Below are positions 32,668-42,900 of a DNA stretch of 64,000 nucleotides, one piece after another. Position 1 is the stretch's first letter. Every line of letters starts with the position of its first letter. The notes beneath the pieces are model-generated. The model saw only the letters and a list, made by a program, of their open reading frames with translations, was not told where the DNA came from and did not search any database. Origin of the DNA: CAKAHY01 sp963522175 (GTDB lineage: Bacteria; Bacillota; Clostridia; Lachnospirales; Lachnospiraceae); the NCBI GenBank assembly GCA_963522175.1, contig CAUQXC010000004.1, positions 186,001 through 250,000 of the forward strand, read 5' to 3'. Position numbers and translations under genes: made by a program.

Positions 32668-34074
32668 ATGATGATTAAGGATAATCAAAAGCAACTGAAC
32701 GGCATCCATGTATTTCTCGATGTAATAGTTATAAGCCTAAGCTATGCACTGGCTTGGCTCAGTATGTTCGGAGATAACAACAGGGCGGCTCTTAGTGCCG
32801 AGATGTATTTTATGGCACTAATCCCCATAGTGCCTTTGTACGTACTGTTAAACGCCATATTCGGCTTGTATGCGCCGAAGAGAGTCTCCGGAAGGCGCGG
32901 AGAGATTGCAAATGTTATAAAAGCCAACTCCATAGGGGTGCTTATATTTACCTTGGTTCTTTTTATGGGTTCAAAGAATTATTATATGTACCACTTTTCA
33001 AGAAAGTTAGTGTTTATATTTTATCTGGACAATATAATCCTTACTGTTTTGGAGAGAAATGTAATAAGATATGTCTTAAGACTCATGAGGAGCAAGGGAT
33101 ATAATCAAAAGCATATACTTTTAATCGGGTATTCCAGAGCGGCGGAGAGTTATATAGACAGGATTTTGTCAAATCCGGAGTGGGGATACAGGGTAAGAGG
33201 TATTCTTGACGACAACAAGGAAAGAGGCTTTGATTATAAGGGTGTAAAAGTAATAGGAAGCACGGAGAATCTTGAACTGATACTGGAGATGAACGTTTTG
33301 GATGAAATTGCCATAACGCTCAGCATAAAAGAGTATGAGAATCTTGAGAAAATAGTAAATAACTGTGAAAAATCGGGTGTCCATACCAAGTTTATACCGG
33401 ATTATAACCATGTTATTCCTACAATTCCTCATATTGAGGACTTACAGGGCTTACCTATTATCAATATACGATATGTACCGCTCACGAGTCTGCATAGAGC
33501 CGCGGCAAAAAGAGTTGTCGATATTTTCGGCTCTTTGGTAGGTATAGTGATATTTTCGCCCGTTATGTTGCTTGTTGCCGTTTTGGTAAAGCTTACAAGC
33601 GACGGACCCGTTATTTTTTCTCAGGAAAGAGTGGGGCTTCACAATAAACCCTTTAAAATGTACAAGTTCAGGTCTATGGCTGTACAAAGTGCAAAAAAGG
33701 AAGTCAAGGGTTGGACAACAAAGGATGATCCGAGGGTAACACCTGTAGGTAAATTCATCAGAAAAACAAGTCTTGACGAGCTGCCGCAGTTTTTCAACAT
33801 ATTTATGGGGGATATGAGTCTTGTGGGACCAAGACCGGAGAGACCGTTTTATGTCGAAAAATTCAGAGACGAAATACCGCATTACATGATAAAACATCAG
33901 GTAAGACCGGGGCTTACGGGCTGGGCACAGGTGAACGGCTACAGAGGTGATACAAGCATACAAAAAAGAATAGAGCATGACTTGTATTATATTGAAAACT
34001 GGAGTATGGGTTTTGATTTCAAGATAATGTTTTTAACCGTGTTTAAAGGCTTTATCAATAAAAATGCGTATTAA
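32668..34074 (+). CDS. Polyprenyl-phosphate sugar-1-phosphate transferase (WbaP/WcaJ/CpsE type)
   Basis: A 468-residue membrane enzyme: four or five N-terminal helices, a Rossmann-like middle part (HILLIGYSRAAESYI) and the C-terminal bacterial sugar transferase domain with KRVVDIFGSL, KMYKFRSM, TSLDELPQFFNI, SLVGPRPERP and PGLTGWAQVNG. It starts glycan assembly by moving a hexose-phosphate from a nucleotide sugar to undecaprenyl phosphate. Two ATG codons are adjacent at the start; the first is used here after GAGGGG. The next gene, an LCP protein, would attach the finished polymer. Confidence 0.92.
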   Translation: MMIKDNQKQLNGIHVFLDVIVISLSYALAWLSMFGDNNRAALSAEMYFMALIPIVPLYVLLNAIFGLYAPKRVSGRRGEIANVIKANSIGVLIFTLVLFMGSKNYYMYHFSRKLVFIFYLDNIILTVLERNVIRYVLRLMRSKGYNQKHILLIGYSRAAESYIDRILSNPEWGYRVRGILDDNKERGFDYKGVKVIGSTENLELILEMNVLDEIAITLSIKEYENLEKIVNNCEKSGVHTKFIPDYNHVIPTIPHIEDLQGLPIINIRYVPLTSLHRAAAKRVVDIFGSLVGIVIFSPVMLLVAVLVKLTSDGPVIFSQERVGLHNKPFKMYKFRSMAVQSAKKEVKGWTTKDDPRVTPVGKFIRKTSLDELPQFFNIFMGDMSLVGPRPERPFYVEKFRDEIPHYMIKHQVRPGLTGWAQVNGYRGDTSIQKRIEHDLYYIENWSMGFDFKIMFLTVFKGFINKNAY

Positions 34075-34085
34075 AATGGAGAAAC

Positions 34086-35627
34086 ATGAAAAAGAAAAGC
34101 AATAACAAACAAAATGAAAACAATCAAAGCTTACGTGAAATCAGGATGCAGGAGAAAAAAATCAGAACAAGAAGGTTTATTACCTTTACAATTCTTGAAA
34201 TTTTGACATTGGGTCTGATATTCGGGTATACGGTATTTTTTAAGCGTTATTCAAGAATACAAAGATATACGTATGCTGCCGAGGATGTTCAAAACAACGA
34301 TATTTCGGTAGAAAATATCAAGAAAATGGAAGGCTATTGGAATATAGCCGTATTCGGAGTGGATTCAAGAAACTCGTCTGTTACAAAGGGTAACAACTCC
34401 GATGTTATTATGATAGTAAGCTTAAACAGAGCCACCGGAGATATTAAAATAGCTTCGGTTTACAGAGATACCTATTTGGATACCGGAAACGGAAGGCTTG
34501 CAAAGATTAACAATGCCTATGCCGTAGGCGGTCCGGAACAGGCTGTAAGGGCTTTAAACAAGAATTTGGATCTTAATATAACCGATTATATAACCTTTAA
34601 CTGGGGTTCGGTTGCGACGGCTATAAATCTTTTAGGCGGCGTGGACATTGAAGTTACAAAGGCTGAAATGAGAGAGATAAACGGTTACATTACGGAGACC
34701 GTAAGGGGAACCGATATAGGTTCAACACACTTAAAGGGGCCGGGTATGCAACATCTTGACGGTATACAGGCGGTAGCTTACGCCAGACTCAGACATATGG
34801 ATACCGACTTTGAAAGAACGGCAAGACAAAGAAGAGTTCTTCAACAGATGTTTGATAAGGCTAAGGTCGCGGATCCGAGACTTTTAATCGGTGTAATGGA
34901 TGAGGTTTTGCCTATGGTTGCTACAAATCTTAAATGGCAGGACGGACTTGATGTTATAGGAAGCATAGGAAACTACAGAATTGCCGAAACTACAGGTTTC
35001 CCTGAAAAAAGAGGTGATTCCGATATGGGAACAAGAGGCTGGAATGTTATTCCCAAGACTTTAACATCCAATGTTACCGATTTACATCACTTCCTTTTTG
35101 AAAATGAGGAATACACCGTAAGCAATACTGTAAAGAGTATAGATGAAAAAATAATGTCATCATCGGCAGCGGGAGGAAGAAAGACTAAAACAAGCGAGGC
35201 GTCTCCAAAGAGCGGTGCCGATACGGAGGAGAAAAGCTCAGCCCATTCATACGAAACTAATGCTGACGGTCAAACTGTAAAGTCGGCAAAGAATACAAAG
35301 GAAAACGAAACGAAAAAAGGTGAGAGCGGTAAAAAGGAAAGTGCCGAGTCCGTAGAATCCAAGGACGGTACGAAATCAAGCTCCGAGGACAACACAAAGA
35401 GTACAAAATCCGGAAACGGCTCGGAAGGTCCTACTTCGGCAAGCAAGGAAAGCAAGGAAAGTGTAAGCGAAGTGCCTAAATCCGAGGCTACAAAAGAAAG
35501 TACCAAGGAAACGACTAAGGAGAGCACGAAGGCTGAAACTCAGGCAAGTAAATCCGACAATATAAACGATGCAATAGTCGTGCCGAATAAGCCTAGCGAC
35601 AGTAATGAAGTAACACCGGGACCATAA
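34086..35627 (+). CDS. LytR-CpsA-Psr (LCP) family glycopolymer ligase
   Basis: A 513-residue protein: a basic cytoplasmic N-terminus of about 28 residues, one membrane helix (about 29-52), and an extracytoplasmic LCP domain starting near residue 85 (NIAVFGVDSR...NSDVIMIVSLN...ASVYRDTYLD), with the Arg and Asp residues that bind the pyrophosphate-lipid. LCP enzymes join wall teichoic acid or capsule to peptidoglycan. The last 140 residues are a low-complexity Lys/Ser/Glu/Thr tail, probably reaching into the wall. As last gene of the glycan operon, followed by a terminator, it likely attaches this cluster's polymer. Confidence 0.9.
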   Translation: MKKKSNNKQNENNQSLREIRMQEKKIRTRRFITFTILEILTLGLIFGYTVFFKRYSRIQRYTYAAEDVQNNDISVENIKKMEGYWNIAVFGVDSRNSSVTKGNNSDVIMIVSLNRATGDIKIASVYRDTYLDTGNGRLAKINNAYAVGGPEQAVRALNKNLDLNITDYITFNWGSVATAINLLGGVDIEVTKAEMREINGYITETVRGTDIGSTHLKGPGMQHLDGIQAVAYARLRHMDTDFERTARQRRVLQQMFDKAKVADPRLLIGVMDEVLPMVATNLKWQDGLDVIGSIGNYRIAETTGFPEKRGDSDMGTRGWNVIPKTLTSNVTDLHHFLFENEEYTVSNTVKSIDEKIMSSSAAGGRKTKTSEASPKSGADTEEKSSAHSYETNADGQTVKSAKNTKENETKKGESGKKESAESVESKDGTKSSSEDNTKSTKSGNGSEGPTSASKESKESVSEVPKSEATKESTKETTKESTKAETQASKSDNINDAIVVPNKPSDSNEVTPGP

Positions 35628-35681
35628 ATTTCTTTCACAAATTTAATATATTTAATACACATTTTAATCACAAAGCATTGA

Positions 35682-35726
35682 TAGACTCTAAGTATAGTAA
35701 AACTTAGATTGAATCAATGCTTTTTT
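35682..35726 (+). terminator. Terminator of the polysaccharide operon
   Basis: AAAGCATTGAT pairs with ATCAATGCTTT, with an inner stem of CTAAGT/ACTTAG, and runs into TTTTTT. It closes the long glycan operon before htrA. Confidence 0.85.
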
Positions 35727-35760
35727 GATTTGAAATATATAGCGTTAGGAGAGTACGAAT

Positions 35761-37323
35761 ATGAACAGAGACTACGAAAACGGATTTAATGACGAATTTA
35801 CCGAAGTTAACGAGACCGGTGAAGTTATTGAGAATAATGAAATCACAGAAGAGATAAAATGTGAAGAAGCTGCACCCTTCATGCAGGATATAAACGGCGA
35901 AGAAAGCATACAGCTTACGCAGAAAGAGGATGCAGAAAGCGAACAAGGCGTACACGTCGCACAAGATGTGGAAAGTGAACAAGGAGTAAAGGATGTGGAA
36001 AATGAACAGTGCGCACACGTCTCACAGGATATAAATAATGCGGAGAATACACAGGCTCACGAGACTTTCGCAACCGATGAGGGAAGAAGTCGTGCAAGAA
36101 AAAAAACCGGCTTTGTAAAAAAGCTTGCTACTATAGTAAGCTCGGCAGCTTTGTTCGGTGCGATAGCCGGAGGTACTATGATAGCGGTGGAGCATGCTTT
36201 CGGACCTAAGGTGCAGACAAAAACGGAAACTATCGTTATAGGTAAGCAAAATAACGAGACCTCTGAGGCAAAGGTTAATAATGCCATTTCAACCGGTACG
36301 GCTACAGCCAATAAAATAGGTGATGTTTCGGATATAGTTTCCAAGGCGATGCCGTCGGTTGTCGCAATAAACGCTACCAGCAGATTCAGCGGATATACCT
36401 GGTTCGGGGAGAAAGAAACCTATGAGTCGGATTCCAGCGGTTCGGGAATCATCATAGGAAATAATTCCGAAGAGCTTTTAATAGTAACCAATAATCACGT
36501 TGTAGAAGATACAAAGAAGCTCAGCGTAGTATTTATAGACGGAAAAGAGGTTAAAGCTACGGTCAAAGGCGGAGACAGCGACGCCGATATTGCGGTGATT
36601 GCGGTTAAGTTTTCGGATCTTTCGGATGAGACCAAAAACTCTATACAGGTAGCTACAATAGGAGACAGCGACAAACTTAAGGTAGGAGAAGGTGTTGTTG
36701 CAATAGGAAATGCTCTTGGTTACGGTCAGTCGGTAACGGTGGGTTATGTAAGCGCTTTGGACAGAGATGTACAAATAGATGAGAAGACTACAAGAAAGCT
36801 TTTACAGACGGATGCAGCCATAAATCCGGGAAATTCCGGCGGAGCTTTACTAAACAGTGAAGGCGAGCTTATAGCTATAAATTCCGCAAAATATTCTTCT
36901 ACATCGGTAGAAGGAATGGGATATGCCATACCTATAAATGAGGTTCAGGAACTCATAGAAAATCTTTCAAAAAGAGAAACAAGAACTGTTGTTGAAGAAA
37001 ACGAACAGGGATATTTGGGAATTCAAGGGCAGAATATAGACGAAACCATGTCAAAATCTTATGATATGCCTGAAGGTGTATATGTATACAAGATAGTCGA
37101 AGACGGTGCCGCAGCGAACTCCGATTTAAAAGAAAAAGATATAATTACCAAGATGGATGCCCAAAGTATAAAAAGCATGAAGGAGTTAAAGGAAGCTCTG
37201 ACTTATTATAAAACGGGAGAAAGTGTTGAACTTACAATACAAAGACTTGACGGTTCGGAATATAAGGAGCAAAACATAACTGTGGTTTTAGGTAAGAAGC
37301 CGGAAACCGATTCCGATAAATAA
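35761..37323 (+). CDS. htrA: HtrA/DegP-like membrane-anchored serine protease with PDZ domain
   Basis: A 520-residue protein. The N-terminal 110 residues are acidic and low complexity, with repeated EQGVHVAQD-like units, and cytoplasmic. One membrane helix follows (about 122-142), then an extracytoplasmic trypsin-like domain with His246 (NNHVVED), Asp276 (DADIAVI) and Ser359 (NPGNSGGAL). A PDZ domain starts near 418 (GYLGIQGQNIDETM). It degrades or refolds damaged wall and secreted proteins. The ATG follows TAGGAGAG. It lies just after the glycan operon terminator; no promoter was clear. Confidence 0.92.
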   Translation: MNRDYENGFNDEFTEVNETGEVIENNEITEEIKCEEAAPFMQDINGEESIQLTQKEDAESEQGVHVAQDVESEQGVKDVENEQCAHVSQDINNAENTQAHETFATDEGRSRARKKTGFVKKLATIVSSAALFGAIAGGTMIAVEHAFGPKVQTKTETIVIGKQNNETSEAKVNNAISTGTATANKIGDVSDIVSKAMPSVVAINATSRFSGYTWFGEKETYESDSSGSGIIIGNNSEELLIVTNNHVVEDTKKLSVVFIDGKEVKATVKGGDSDADIAVIAVKFSDLSDETKNSIQVATIGDSDKLKVGEGVVAIGNALGYGQSVTVGYVSALDRDVQIDEKTTRKLLQTDAAINPGNSGGALLNSEGELIAINSAKYSSTSVEGMGYAIPINEVQELIENLSKRETRTVVEENEQGYLGIQGQNIDETMSKSYDMPEGVYVYKIVEDGAAANSDLKEKDIITKMDAQSIKSMKELKEALTYYKTGESVELTIQRLDGSEYKEQNITVVLGKKPETDSDK

Positions 37324-37425
37324 AATAAAAAAGGGACAAATAAAAATACCGCCTCAAATCAATGGGGCTTTACATAGATGTTACAAGAAGCTTGGTTTAT
37401 AAGTGTAAGCACTAAGGAGGTTAGA

Positions 37426-37995
37426 ATGACAGATATTTTTGAGAAGGCGGCAAAAGCCGCAAAGGACGTAGGTGATACGGTTGTAAGTTCCGCAAAAAGT
37501 TTAGGAGGAAGCTTATATAACTCCACAAAAGAGCAGAGCGAGCTTGCAGGACTTAATGTACAAAAATCAGTATTGGATAAAAAGCTCAACGATTCATATG
37601 CTGAGATCGGAAAAAGATATGTGGACTACATGGAAAGATGCAGTTCTACGGAGACCTTCGATGTTTCCGATATAATTGAAAAAATCAAGCCGGATCTTGA
37701 TAAGCTTGCCGACCTTAAGGCACAGATAGAGGCTAAGCGGGAACAAATAAAGGAGCAGGATAATGAGCGCTTTGCAAAGAAGGCTCAGGTGGATTATGAC
37801 TTCGAGAAAGAAAAACTCGACAAGGCGTTATCTATGGAGATCATAAACGAGGAAGAATATAATGAAAAGCTTGATTTTGCAAAGAAAAAGCTGGATAATT
37901 ATATGATTTTGAGAAAGATTGAAGCCCAGCTTGAAATGGATATTATTTCAAGAGAGGAGTATAACGAGAAGAGAAAGAATATTTTAGGAAGATAA
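37426..37995 (+). CDS. Coiled-coil protein with SHOCT-like C-terminus, unknown role
   Basis: A 189-residue soluble protein; ATG 37426 follows AAGGAGG. It begins MTDIFEKAAKAAKDVGDTVV, an amphipathic helix, and continues with a long helical region (about 85-135). The C-terminal 50 residues hold two repeats of the type MEIINEEEYNEKLDFAKKKL and MDIISREEYNEKRKNIL, which resemble short SHOCT domains that bind nucleic acid or membranes. A terminator follows. No enzyme motif. It may be a stress or envelope protein given the htrA neighbour, but that is only position. Confidence 0.7.
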   Translation: MTDIFEKAAKAAKDVGDTVVSSAKSLGGSLYNSTKEQSELAGLNVQKSVLDKKLNDSYAEIGKRYVDYMERCSSTETFDVSDIIEKIKPDLDKLADLKAQIEAKREQIKEQDNERFAKKAQVDYDFEKEKLDKALSMEIINEEEYNEKLDFAKKKLDNYMILRKIEAQLEMDIISREEYNEKRKNILGR

Positions 37996-38004
37996 GAATA
38001 AAAG

Positions 38005-38050
38005 AAAGCAGGTTTTAAGGTTTGTAAAAAGCCTTGAAACCTGCTTTTTT
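38005..38050 (+). terminator. Terminator before the repeat-rich region
   Basis: AAAGCAGGTTT pairs with AAACCTGCTTT, with an inner AAGG/CCTT stem, and runs into TTTTTT. It marks the left edge of the duplicated region. Confidence 0.88.
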
Positions 38051-38064
38051 ACGTGTTTTTTTGC

Positions 38065-38188
38065 CCTTAAGCTTTCGACATCCCGGATAAAGAAGGTACT
38101 CTTAACGTCATTTTGCACAAAGCTAAAAAATATCTTTAATTTCCTTGCAAAAGTATTTTGAAAGGAGTAATATTTAATTACAAACTAA
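38065..38188 (+). repeat. Leader repeat X, copy 1
   Basis: About 124 bases recur almost exactly at 39835-39958 (shift of 1770; a few differences near CGACATCCCGG). The 3' half recurs again at 46692 onward. Each copy carries the same promoter. Copy 1 precedes the lipoprotein gene, copy 2 the muramidase gene. Confidence 0.92.
38145..38173 (+). promoter_or_regulatory. Promoter cassette, copy 1 (lipoprotein gene)
   Basis: TTGCAA (38145-38150) and TAATAT (38168-38173) are 17 bases apart. The identical element occurs at 39915-39943 and 46698-46726, before the muramidase and the second lipoprotein copy. Confidence 0.6.
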
Positions 38189-38193
38189 AATTC

Positions 38194-38209
38194 GGCAAAG
38201 TATTTTGCC
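38194..38209 (+). promoter_or_regulatory. Palindrome downstream of the promoter
   Basis: GGCAAA-GTAT-TTTGCC is a perfect 16-base dyad about 20 bases after the -10 box. A similar GCAAAAGTATTTTG overlaps the -35 box, so the pair may be operators. It recurs at 46747-46762 but not before the muramidase. Confidence 0.45.
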
Positions 38210-38328
38210 TTATCTATTAAAAATCTAAGTAATACCGACTTTAACATTACACCTGCAGTTCTGCCTAAAATACACTGTATACCGAAAATTAATGAAAGTA
38301 AAAGCCTATTTTCAGGGGGAAATAAAAA

Positions 38329-39459
38329 ATGAATAATAAGAAGTTATCAGCTTTGTTTGTATTTACTATGGCATTGGCTTTAAGTGCATGCTCGGAAAGA
38401 GAGATTTCCGTAACGAATACTGTAGAAACAAGCACAGAGTCTCAAGAGCTCTCCGAGCTAATTCAGGAAGAAAGCCAAAATACAAAAGAAACACGGAATT
38501 GGAAAGATGCTTTAATCGAAAGGGAAGAAATCATAACGTTACCTCATGATTATTATTGGGGTCAAGCTATACATGTGGGAAGTATAAAGCCTTATGATTA
38601 TGAAGTTTATATTGAAAATTTTACCTACTCAAAAGGAGGCAAAGATTATGAAATTCCGATAGTAAATATTAAGCTGAAAGAAGAAAATAGGGATGATAAA
38701 GACTTGCATGAAAAAAGGCAAATGGTTAGAAAAGTAAATCATACCTTCCGTAACGAAGCTATGTGGACACTTGAAAATGATTTTGATTTTTTTAATATTA
38801 AGGTTAAAAAAGAAGATTTAAAAAAAGAAATGGTGTCGGGGCAGTTTTTATATGGTGAGGAATATGAATTTATGAATCCTCTCGAGATAAAATCCATTCA
38901 TAAAATAGGTAGATATTTATGTGTTGAGTATGCACAGGTAGGTGTATGGAATACCTATAAGTATAGACCCTTTGATTCGGGAAGATATACCTATGGATTG
39001 ATTGTAGATACTTTAAGCGGAAAAAGGGTAATGCTCGGAGATTTAATAGAAATAGATGACAGGCTTTATGATAAAATGAAGTCCTGCAGTATTACTGATG
39101 ATTATGAATACTATAAAGACTATGAAAATCTTAGAGTAATTAAGGCTAGAAGAAGATTATTTTTGTTCAGATATCTTGGTGATTTTTGCAGATCTATAGA
39201 TGTAACTGAAAAAGAATGGACAAAGCCTATGTATATGTATGTTGACGACGATACCAGTAAATCTACGTACGAATCAATAAGAAGGAGTTATCTCAGATAT
39301 AGACCAAGCTTTTATATGATACAAAACGAGATTGTTGTATATTCAGGTACATACTACGGGCTTCACCTGTACCTGCCTTATGGCGAGCTTTCAGACATAT
39401 TTAAACAGGGTGATCCGAGAGAGCGGGGACGGCGAATGCTATCCTATATACATAGTTGA
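38329..39459 (+). CDS. Lipoprotein with RsiV/DUF3298-like layout, C-terminally frameshifted (copy 1)
   Basis: A 376-residue lipoprotein: signal peptide MNNKKLSALFVFTMALALSA with lipobox LSAC, a Ser/Thr/Glu linker, then a domain starting YDYEVYIENFTYS. The middle reads YGLIVDTLSGKRVMLGDLIE and the end LHLYLPYGELSDIF. This order (secreted beta-alpha domain, a D-x-x-x-G-K strand, then a PYxEL end) recalls DUF3298, the lysozyme-binding part of RsiV; the match is by eye and moderate. Compared with the paralogue at 48086, two bases are missing near 39421, so DPR is followed by RERGRRMLSYIHS instead of a tail reading CYPIYIVDEFDNT. An identical copy lies at 46882. Confidence 0.75.
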   Translation: MNNKKLSALFVFTMALALSACSEREISVTNTVETSTESQELSELIQEESQNTKETRNWKDALIEREEIITLPHDYYWGQAIHVGSIKPYDYEVYIENFTYSKGGKDYEIPIVNIKLKEENRDDKDLHEKRQMVRKVNHTFRNEAMWTLENDFDFFNIKVKKEDLKKEMVSGQFLYGEEYEFMNPLEIKSIHKIGRYLCVEYAQVGVWNTYKYRPFDSGRYTYGLIVDTLSGKRVMLGDLIEIDDRLYDKMKSCSITDDYEYYKDYENLRVIKARRRLFLFRYLGDFCRSIDVTEKEWTKPMYMYVDDDTSKSTYESIRRSYLRYRPSFYMIQNEIVVYSGTYYGLHLYLPYGELSDIFKQGDPRERGRRMLSYIHS

Positions 39460-39563
39460 TGAGTTTGATAATACTGTAGAAGTACCCGAGCCGACGGAGT
39501 AAATGAAGGAAGAAGAATGTAAAAGAAGATAAATATATGAGGTTATGCGAAGTGTGAAAAGCC

Positions 39564-39610
39564 GGGAGTGTTACAAGGTCATCGGAAACAGATGGTTTTG
39601 TAACACCCCC
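39564..39610 (+). repeat. Recurrent GTGTTACAA hairpin, copy 1
   Basis: GGGAGTGTTACAA pairs with TTGTAACACCCCC (one mismatch) around a loop containing CATCGGAAACAG. Near-identical hairpins lie at 46536-46586 and 51019-51068, each after the last gene of a cassette. Confidence 0.85.
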
Positions 39611-39642
39611 TTTATTGCGGGGCGGATAGGTCCGGTTGAGTG

Positions 39643-39819
39643 CGTAAGTGAGTTTCTCAACAGAGAAATGAGCATGCACGAAAGGATGTACAAATATCAT
39701 ATTGTCTTCACTCCAAAGTATAGACGAAAAAATATTTATGATGACTCTTTTAAGGGTTAAGGCTGAGTGGTCATCGGGTTTATAGCCCTAGAGTAAACCA
39801 CCCTTTAGAAGGGTGGTTT
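39643..39819 (+). mobile_element. IS200/IS605-type element remnant with internal deletion
   Basis: The remnant starts with a TTTCTC-AACA-GAGAAA hairpin and the first codons of an IS200-type transposase (39668-39760: MSMHERMYKYHIVFTPKYRR, then NIYDDSFKG and stop). About 350 bases of gene are missing. It ends in the hairpin AAACCACCC-TTTAGAA-GGGTGGTTT (39795-39819), typical of the right end of this family. It cannot make transposase but might be moved by a related one. The left part recurs at 46622-46691. Confidence 0.8.
39668..39760 (+). pseudogene. Truncated IS200-type transposase (tnpA)
   Basis: Only 30 residues remain. YHIVFTPKYRRK is the conserved N-terminal strand of TnpA Y1 transposases; the HUH motif and the catalytic Tyr are gone. 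Confidence 0.85.
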
Positions 39820-39834
39820 TGATGTGTTTGCAGT

Positions 39835-39958
39835 CCTTAAGCTTTCGATATATCGGATAAAGAAGGTACTCTTAACGTCATTTTGCACAAAGCTAAAAAA
39901 TATCTTTAATTTCCTTGCAAAAGTATTTTGAAAGGAGTAATATTTAATTACAAACTAA
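39835..39958 (+). repeat. Leader repeat X, copy 2
   Basis: Nearly identical to 38065-38188 (shift 1770). It follows the IS remnant directly and supplies the promoter for the muramidase gene. After CAAACTAAA the copies diverge. Confidence 0.92.
39915..39943 (+). promoter_or_regulatory. Promoter cassette, copy 2 (muramidase gene)
   Basis: The same TTGCAA-17-TAATAT as copy 1, 53 bases before the muramidase start codon. The GGCAAAGTATTTTGCC palindrome is missing here. Confidence 0.6.
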
Positions 39959-39995
39959 ATAAAGGGTCTGTTTGACCGGTATAAAAGGAGGTATT

Positions 39996-42900
39996 ATGAA
40001 GAGGTTTTTAAGTTTCTTATTATCTACAGCTATACTTGTTACATCTGTTCCTGCGAATGTATTTGCAGGCGGTTCGGACTTAAACACAAAAAACTCACAA
40101 ATCACTTACACTATAGCAAGCGAAAGTGATGCTTCAGAGAAAAAGGATGTTGAGCGTCCTGAAAATGAGACGGAAGGTAAAGAGTTTAATATATCTGAAG
40201 ACGTTTACCCTGTAAATCCTTACTCCGATAAGTTTCCGGAAGATGGAAGCTACTATATACGAAGTGAATATAGTATGAAATTTGTCGCTTATGAAAAAGA
40301 GGATGGAAGTGTTTTTGAAACAGAGTATGGTACGGATGAAAAACAGACTTGGGAGTTTAAAAGACAGGATGACGAGAGCTATACTATTGAGGTTTCAGGT
40401 GGGGATAAGTTATATTTAAGCCTAAAATACAGTGAAAAAGCTACAAATAGTGATTTTACTTATTCTTTAGAACCGGTTATTAAAGCTACGGATAAAATAA
40501 GCGATAGCGAGAAGTGGTTTCTTATAGAGGAAGCAGGTGAGGGAACCAGACTCGTATCCGGTGCTGTTTTCACAAAGGAAGACCTTGATAAATTAAAAGA
40601 AGGCAAAAGTTTTAAAGACATAGGAAAAGATATTTTTGCTTTATCTCTTTCAAAAAACAATTCCAATAAGGAAGAATCTTATTACGACGTAGGCAGTTCT
40701 GCCGAGAATACACTACATATAACAAAAATTAATGAAGACAAGAATGATGAAGAAAGGTACAAGCAGCTTTTTGCTATCACGCCGACATTTTTACAAAAAA
40801 CGGATGTAAGTACATTAGGTTTTGAAGAAGGTAAGAGCTACTATATAGAAAATACCGTAAGTAAGAAGGTTATGAGTCTTGATTTAAGTAACAGACTTAT
40901 ACAAGATGAAAACTATAGACTTGATAATCAAAAATGGGTAGTGCATAGAAATTCCGAGGGATATTATACCTTCAGTCTTAAGCAAAAACCGGGGTATTAT
41001 ATTGTCTCGAGTCGATTTAAAGAGTTTGCTTTAAGTATAGAAAAAGAAAGCGGTCAGATTAAGGATGAAATGCAGTGGAGTATTGTAAATACAGGAAATG
41101 GCTTTGCATTGAAACCAAAATGGGCTGATAAAGATATATATGCCTGCGTAGGATATGCAAGTGATAAAAAAGAAGATAAGGAGTTGGAAGAATATTCTTT
41201 TAAATCAAGATCCATATTACATTGTTTGCCTGTTACTGAAAAAAGTATCAATAATTTTACATGGGAGTTTAAGGAAGTACAGGACGACACACCGGATATA
41301 GATGAAAATAAGACGTATTATATAAAAAATGCATACAGCGGTAAAGTTCTTTCTGTAATGGCGGAAAGTGAAGTGCTTATACAAGAAGAAAATATAAATA
41401 TATCTTATCAAAAGTGGAAATTTAATAAAGATAAAGACGGGTATTATACAATATCATCTATAAACAAACCGGATGAAGCTCTCTGTCTGAACCCCAAACA
41501 TCCGTGGGTAGTAAAAAATAGAGAGGCGGTGATGGAGCTTTCAAAAAAAGGATTACACAAAGATGAAGAATTTAAAAAGTGGAGAATTACAAAGACAGGT
41601 ACGGGACGTATACTAATAAGTGCTAAGAAGAGTGAGGGTTCCCTTGTGCTTGATTGCGGATACTTTAATAATTTCGAAGTTGATGATAAGTTAAAAGAAT
41701 ATGCATCTGCCGAAAGGTCTGTAATTCATCAGCTTGAAAAGCATGAAGCGGGATTTGGAAGTGATGAGTGGGTACTTGAAGAGGCAAAGGAAGAAAAACC
41801 TGTGTTAGAGCCGGGAAAAGTTTACCGTATAAAGAATGTATACAGTGAAAAGGTTCTTTCTTATGATGAGGCAGGAAAACTTATGCAAAGAAAGGATATG
41901 AACCTCAGTTCGCAAAGATGGAAGGTGAACGATGAGGGAGAAGGATATATAAGCCTTTCACCTGAAGGATTGGATGGTAAGTTTGTAAGTATAGGAACAC
42001 CGAATCCGAGAACATATAAAAATACTGATACTCAAATATCTGATAAAAAAGATAATAAGGCACTATGGAAAATACAGACTTTAAATACCGGTAACATAAT
42101 AATAAGCAGTAAGGAATGTGATGAAGAAATGGTTCTTTCCTGTACTGATGGTGAAATAAAGGATAAAAATGAAGTTGTAAAATATGCAAAAAAGGATTTC
42201 TCAAAGATAAGACTGGCAGAGATAGAAAAGACCGACTTGGCAACGTATGAATGGCAGTTTGAAGAGTATATTGAAGACAAACCCGATATTGAGAACGGAA
42301 AAACATATTATATAACGAATGCTTATAGTAAAAAAGTTCTAAGTATAGATAGTGATGGACGTACGAGGCAAAGTGAAAATAACGGACTGGAAAGACAAAA
42401 ATGGATAATACATGATGAGGGAGGAGGCTACTACAGTTTTCAGCTTGCCGGAGATCCTGATAAAAAGCTTAGAGAGTTTACAAGTGCGTATTCAAGGGAT
42501 GCTTATTTGTGTATAGGAAAGGTTGATAAAAATACCGATACAGGAAAATTTAAAATAAAAAAAACAAATTCAGGTAATTTATATATAAGCTTAAAGGCAA
42601 GCGATAACAGTCTTTTTTTAACAAGCGGATACTACAATGAAGGAAGAGCTGATGAAAAACTCAAAGAATATGCCGGTAAAGAAGGAAGTTATGTTAATCA
42701 GGCTCTATTGAGTGATAATGGACTTAAAAATGATGAGTGGTATCTTGAATCTGTAGAAGATAATAAAGCAATGCCTGATGAAGGGATGGTATATGAGCTT
42801 AAAAATGCTTACAGCAAATTGTACGCAACCGTAGGAATACAAGGTGATAATTCCGTAACTCAGGAAAAGAAAGATACAGGCAAAATACAACAGTGGGTTT

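Larger units (their letters stand above)
38139..39512 (+). repeat. Long duplication, copy 1 (promoter plus lipoprotein gene)
   Basis: About 1374 bases match 46692-48065 at a constant shift of 8553. The coding part appears identical; differences were seen only upstream near 38187-38193 and in the last 25 bases. The right end stops at the same point, GAAGGAAG, in both copies. Confidence 0.93.

Noticed and set aside
35270..35527. Minus-strand frame opposite the LCP tail
   Set aside because: It is the complement of the low-complexity Lys/Ser/Glu tail.
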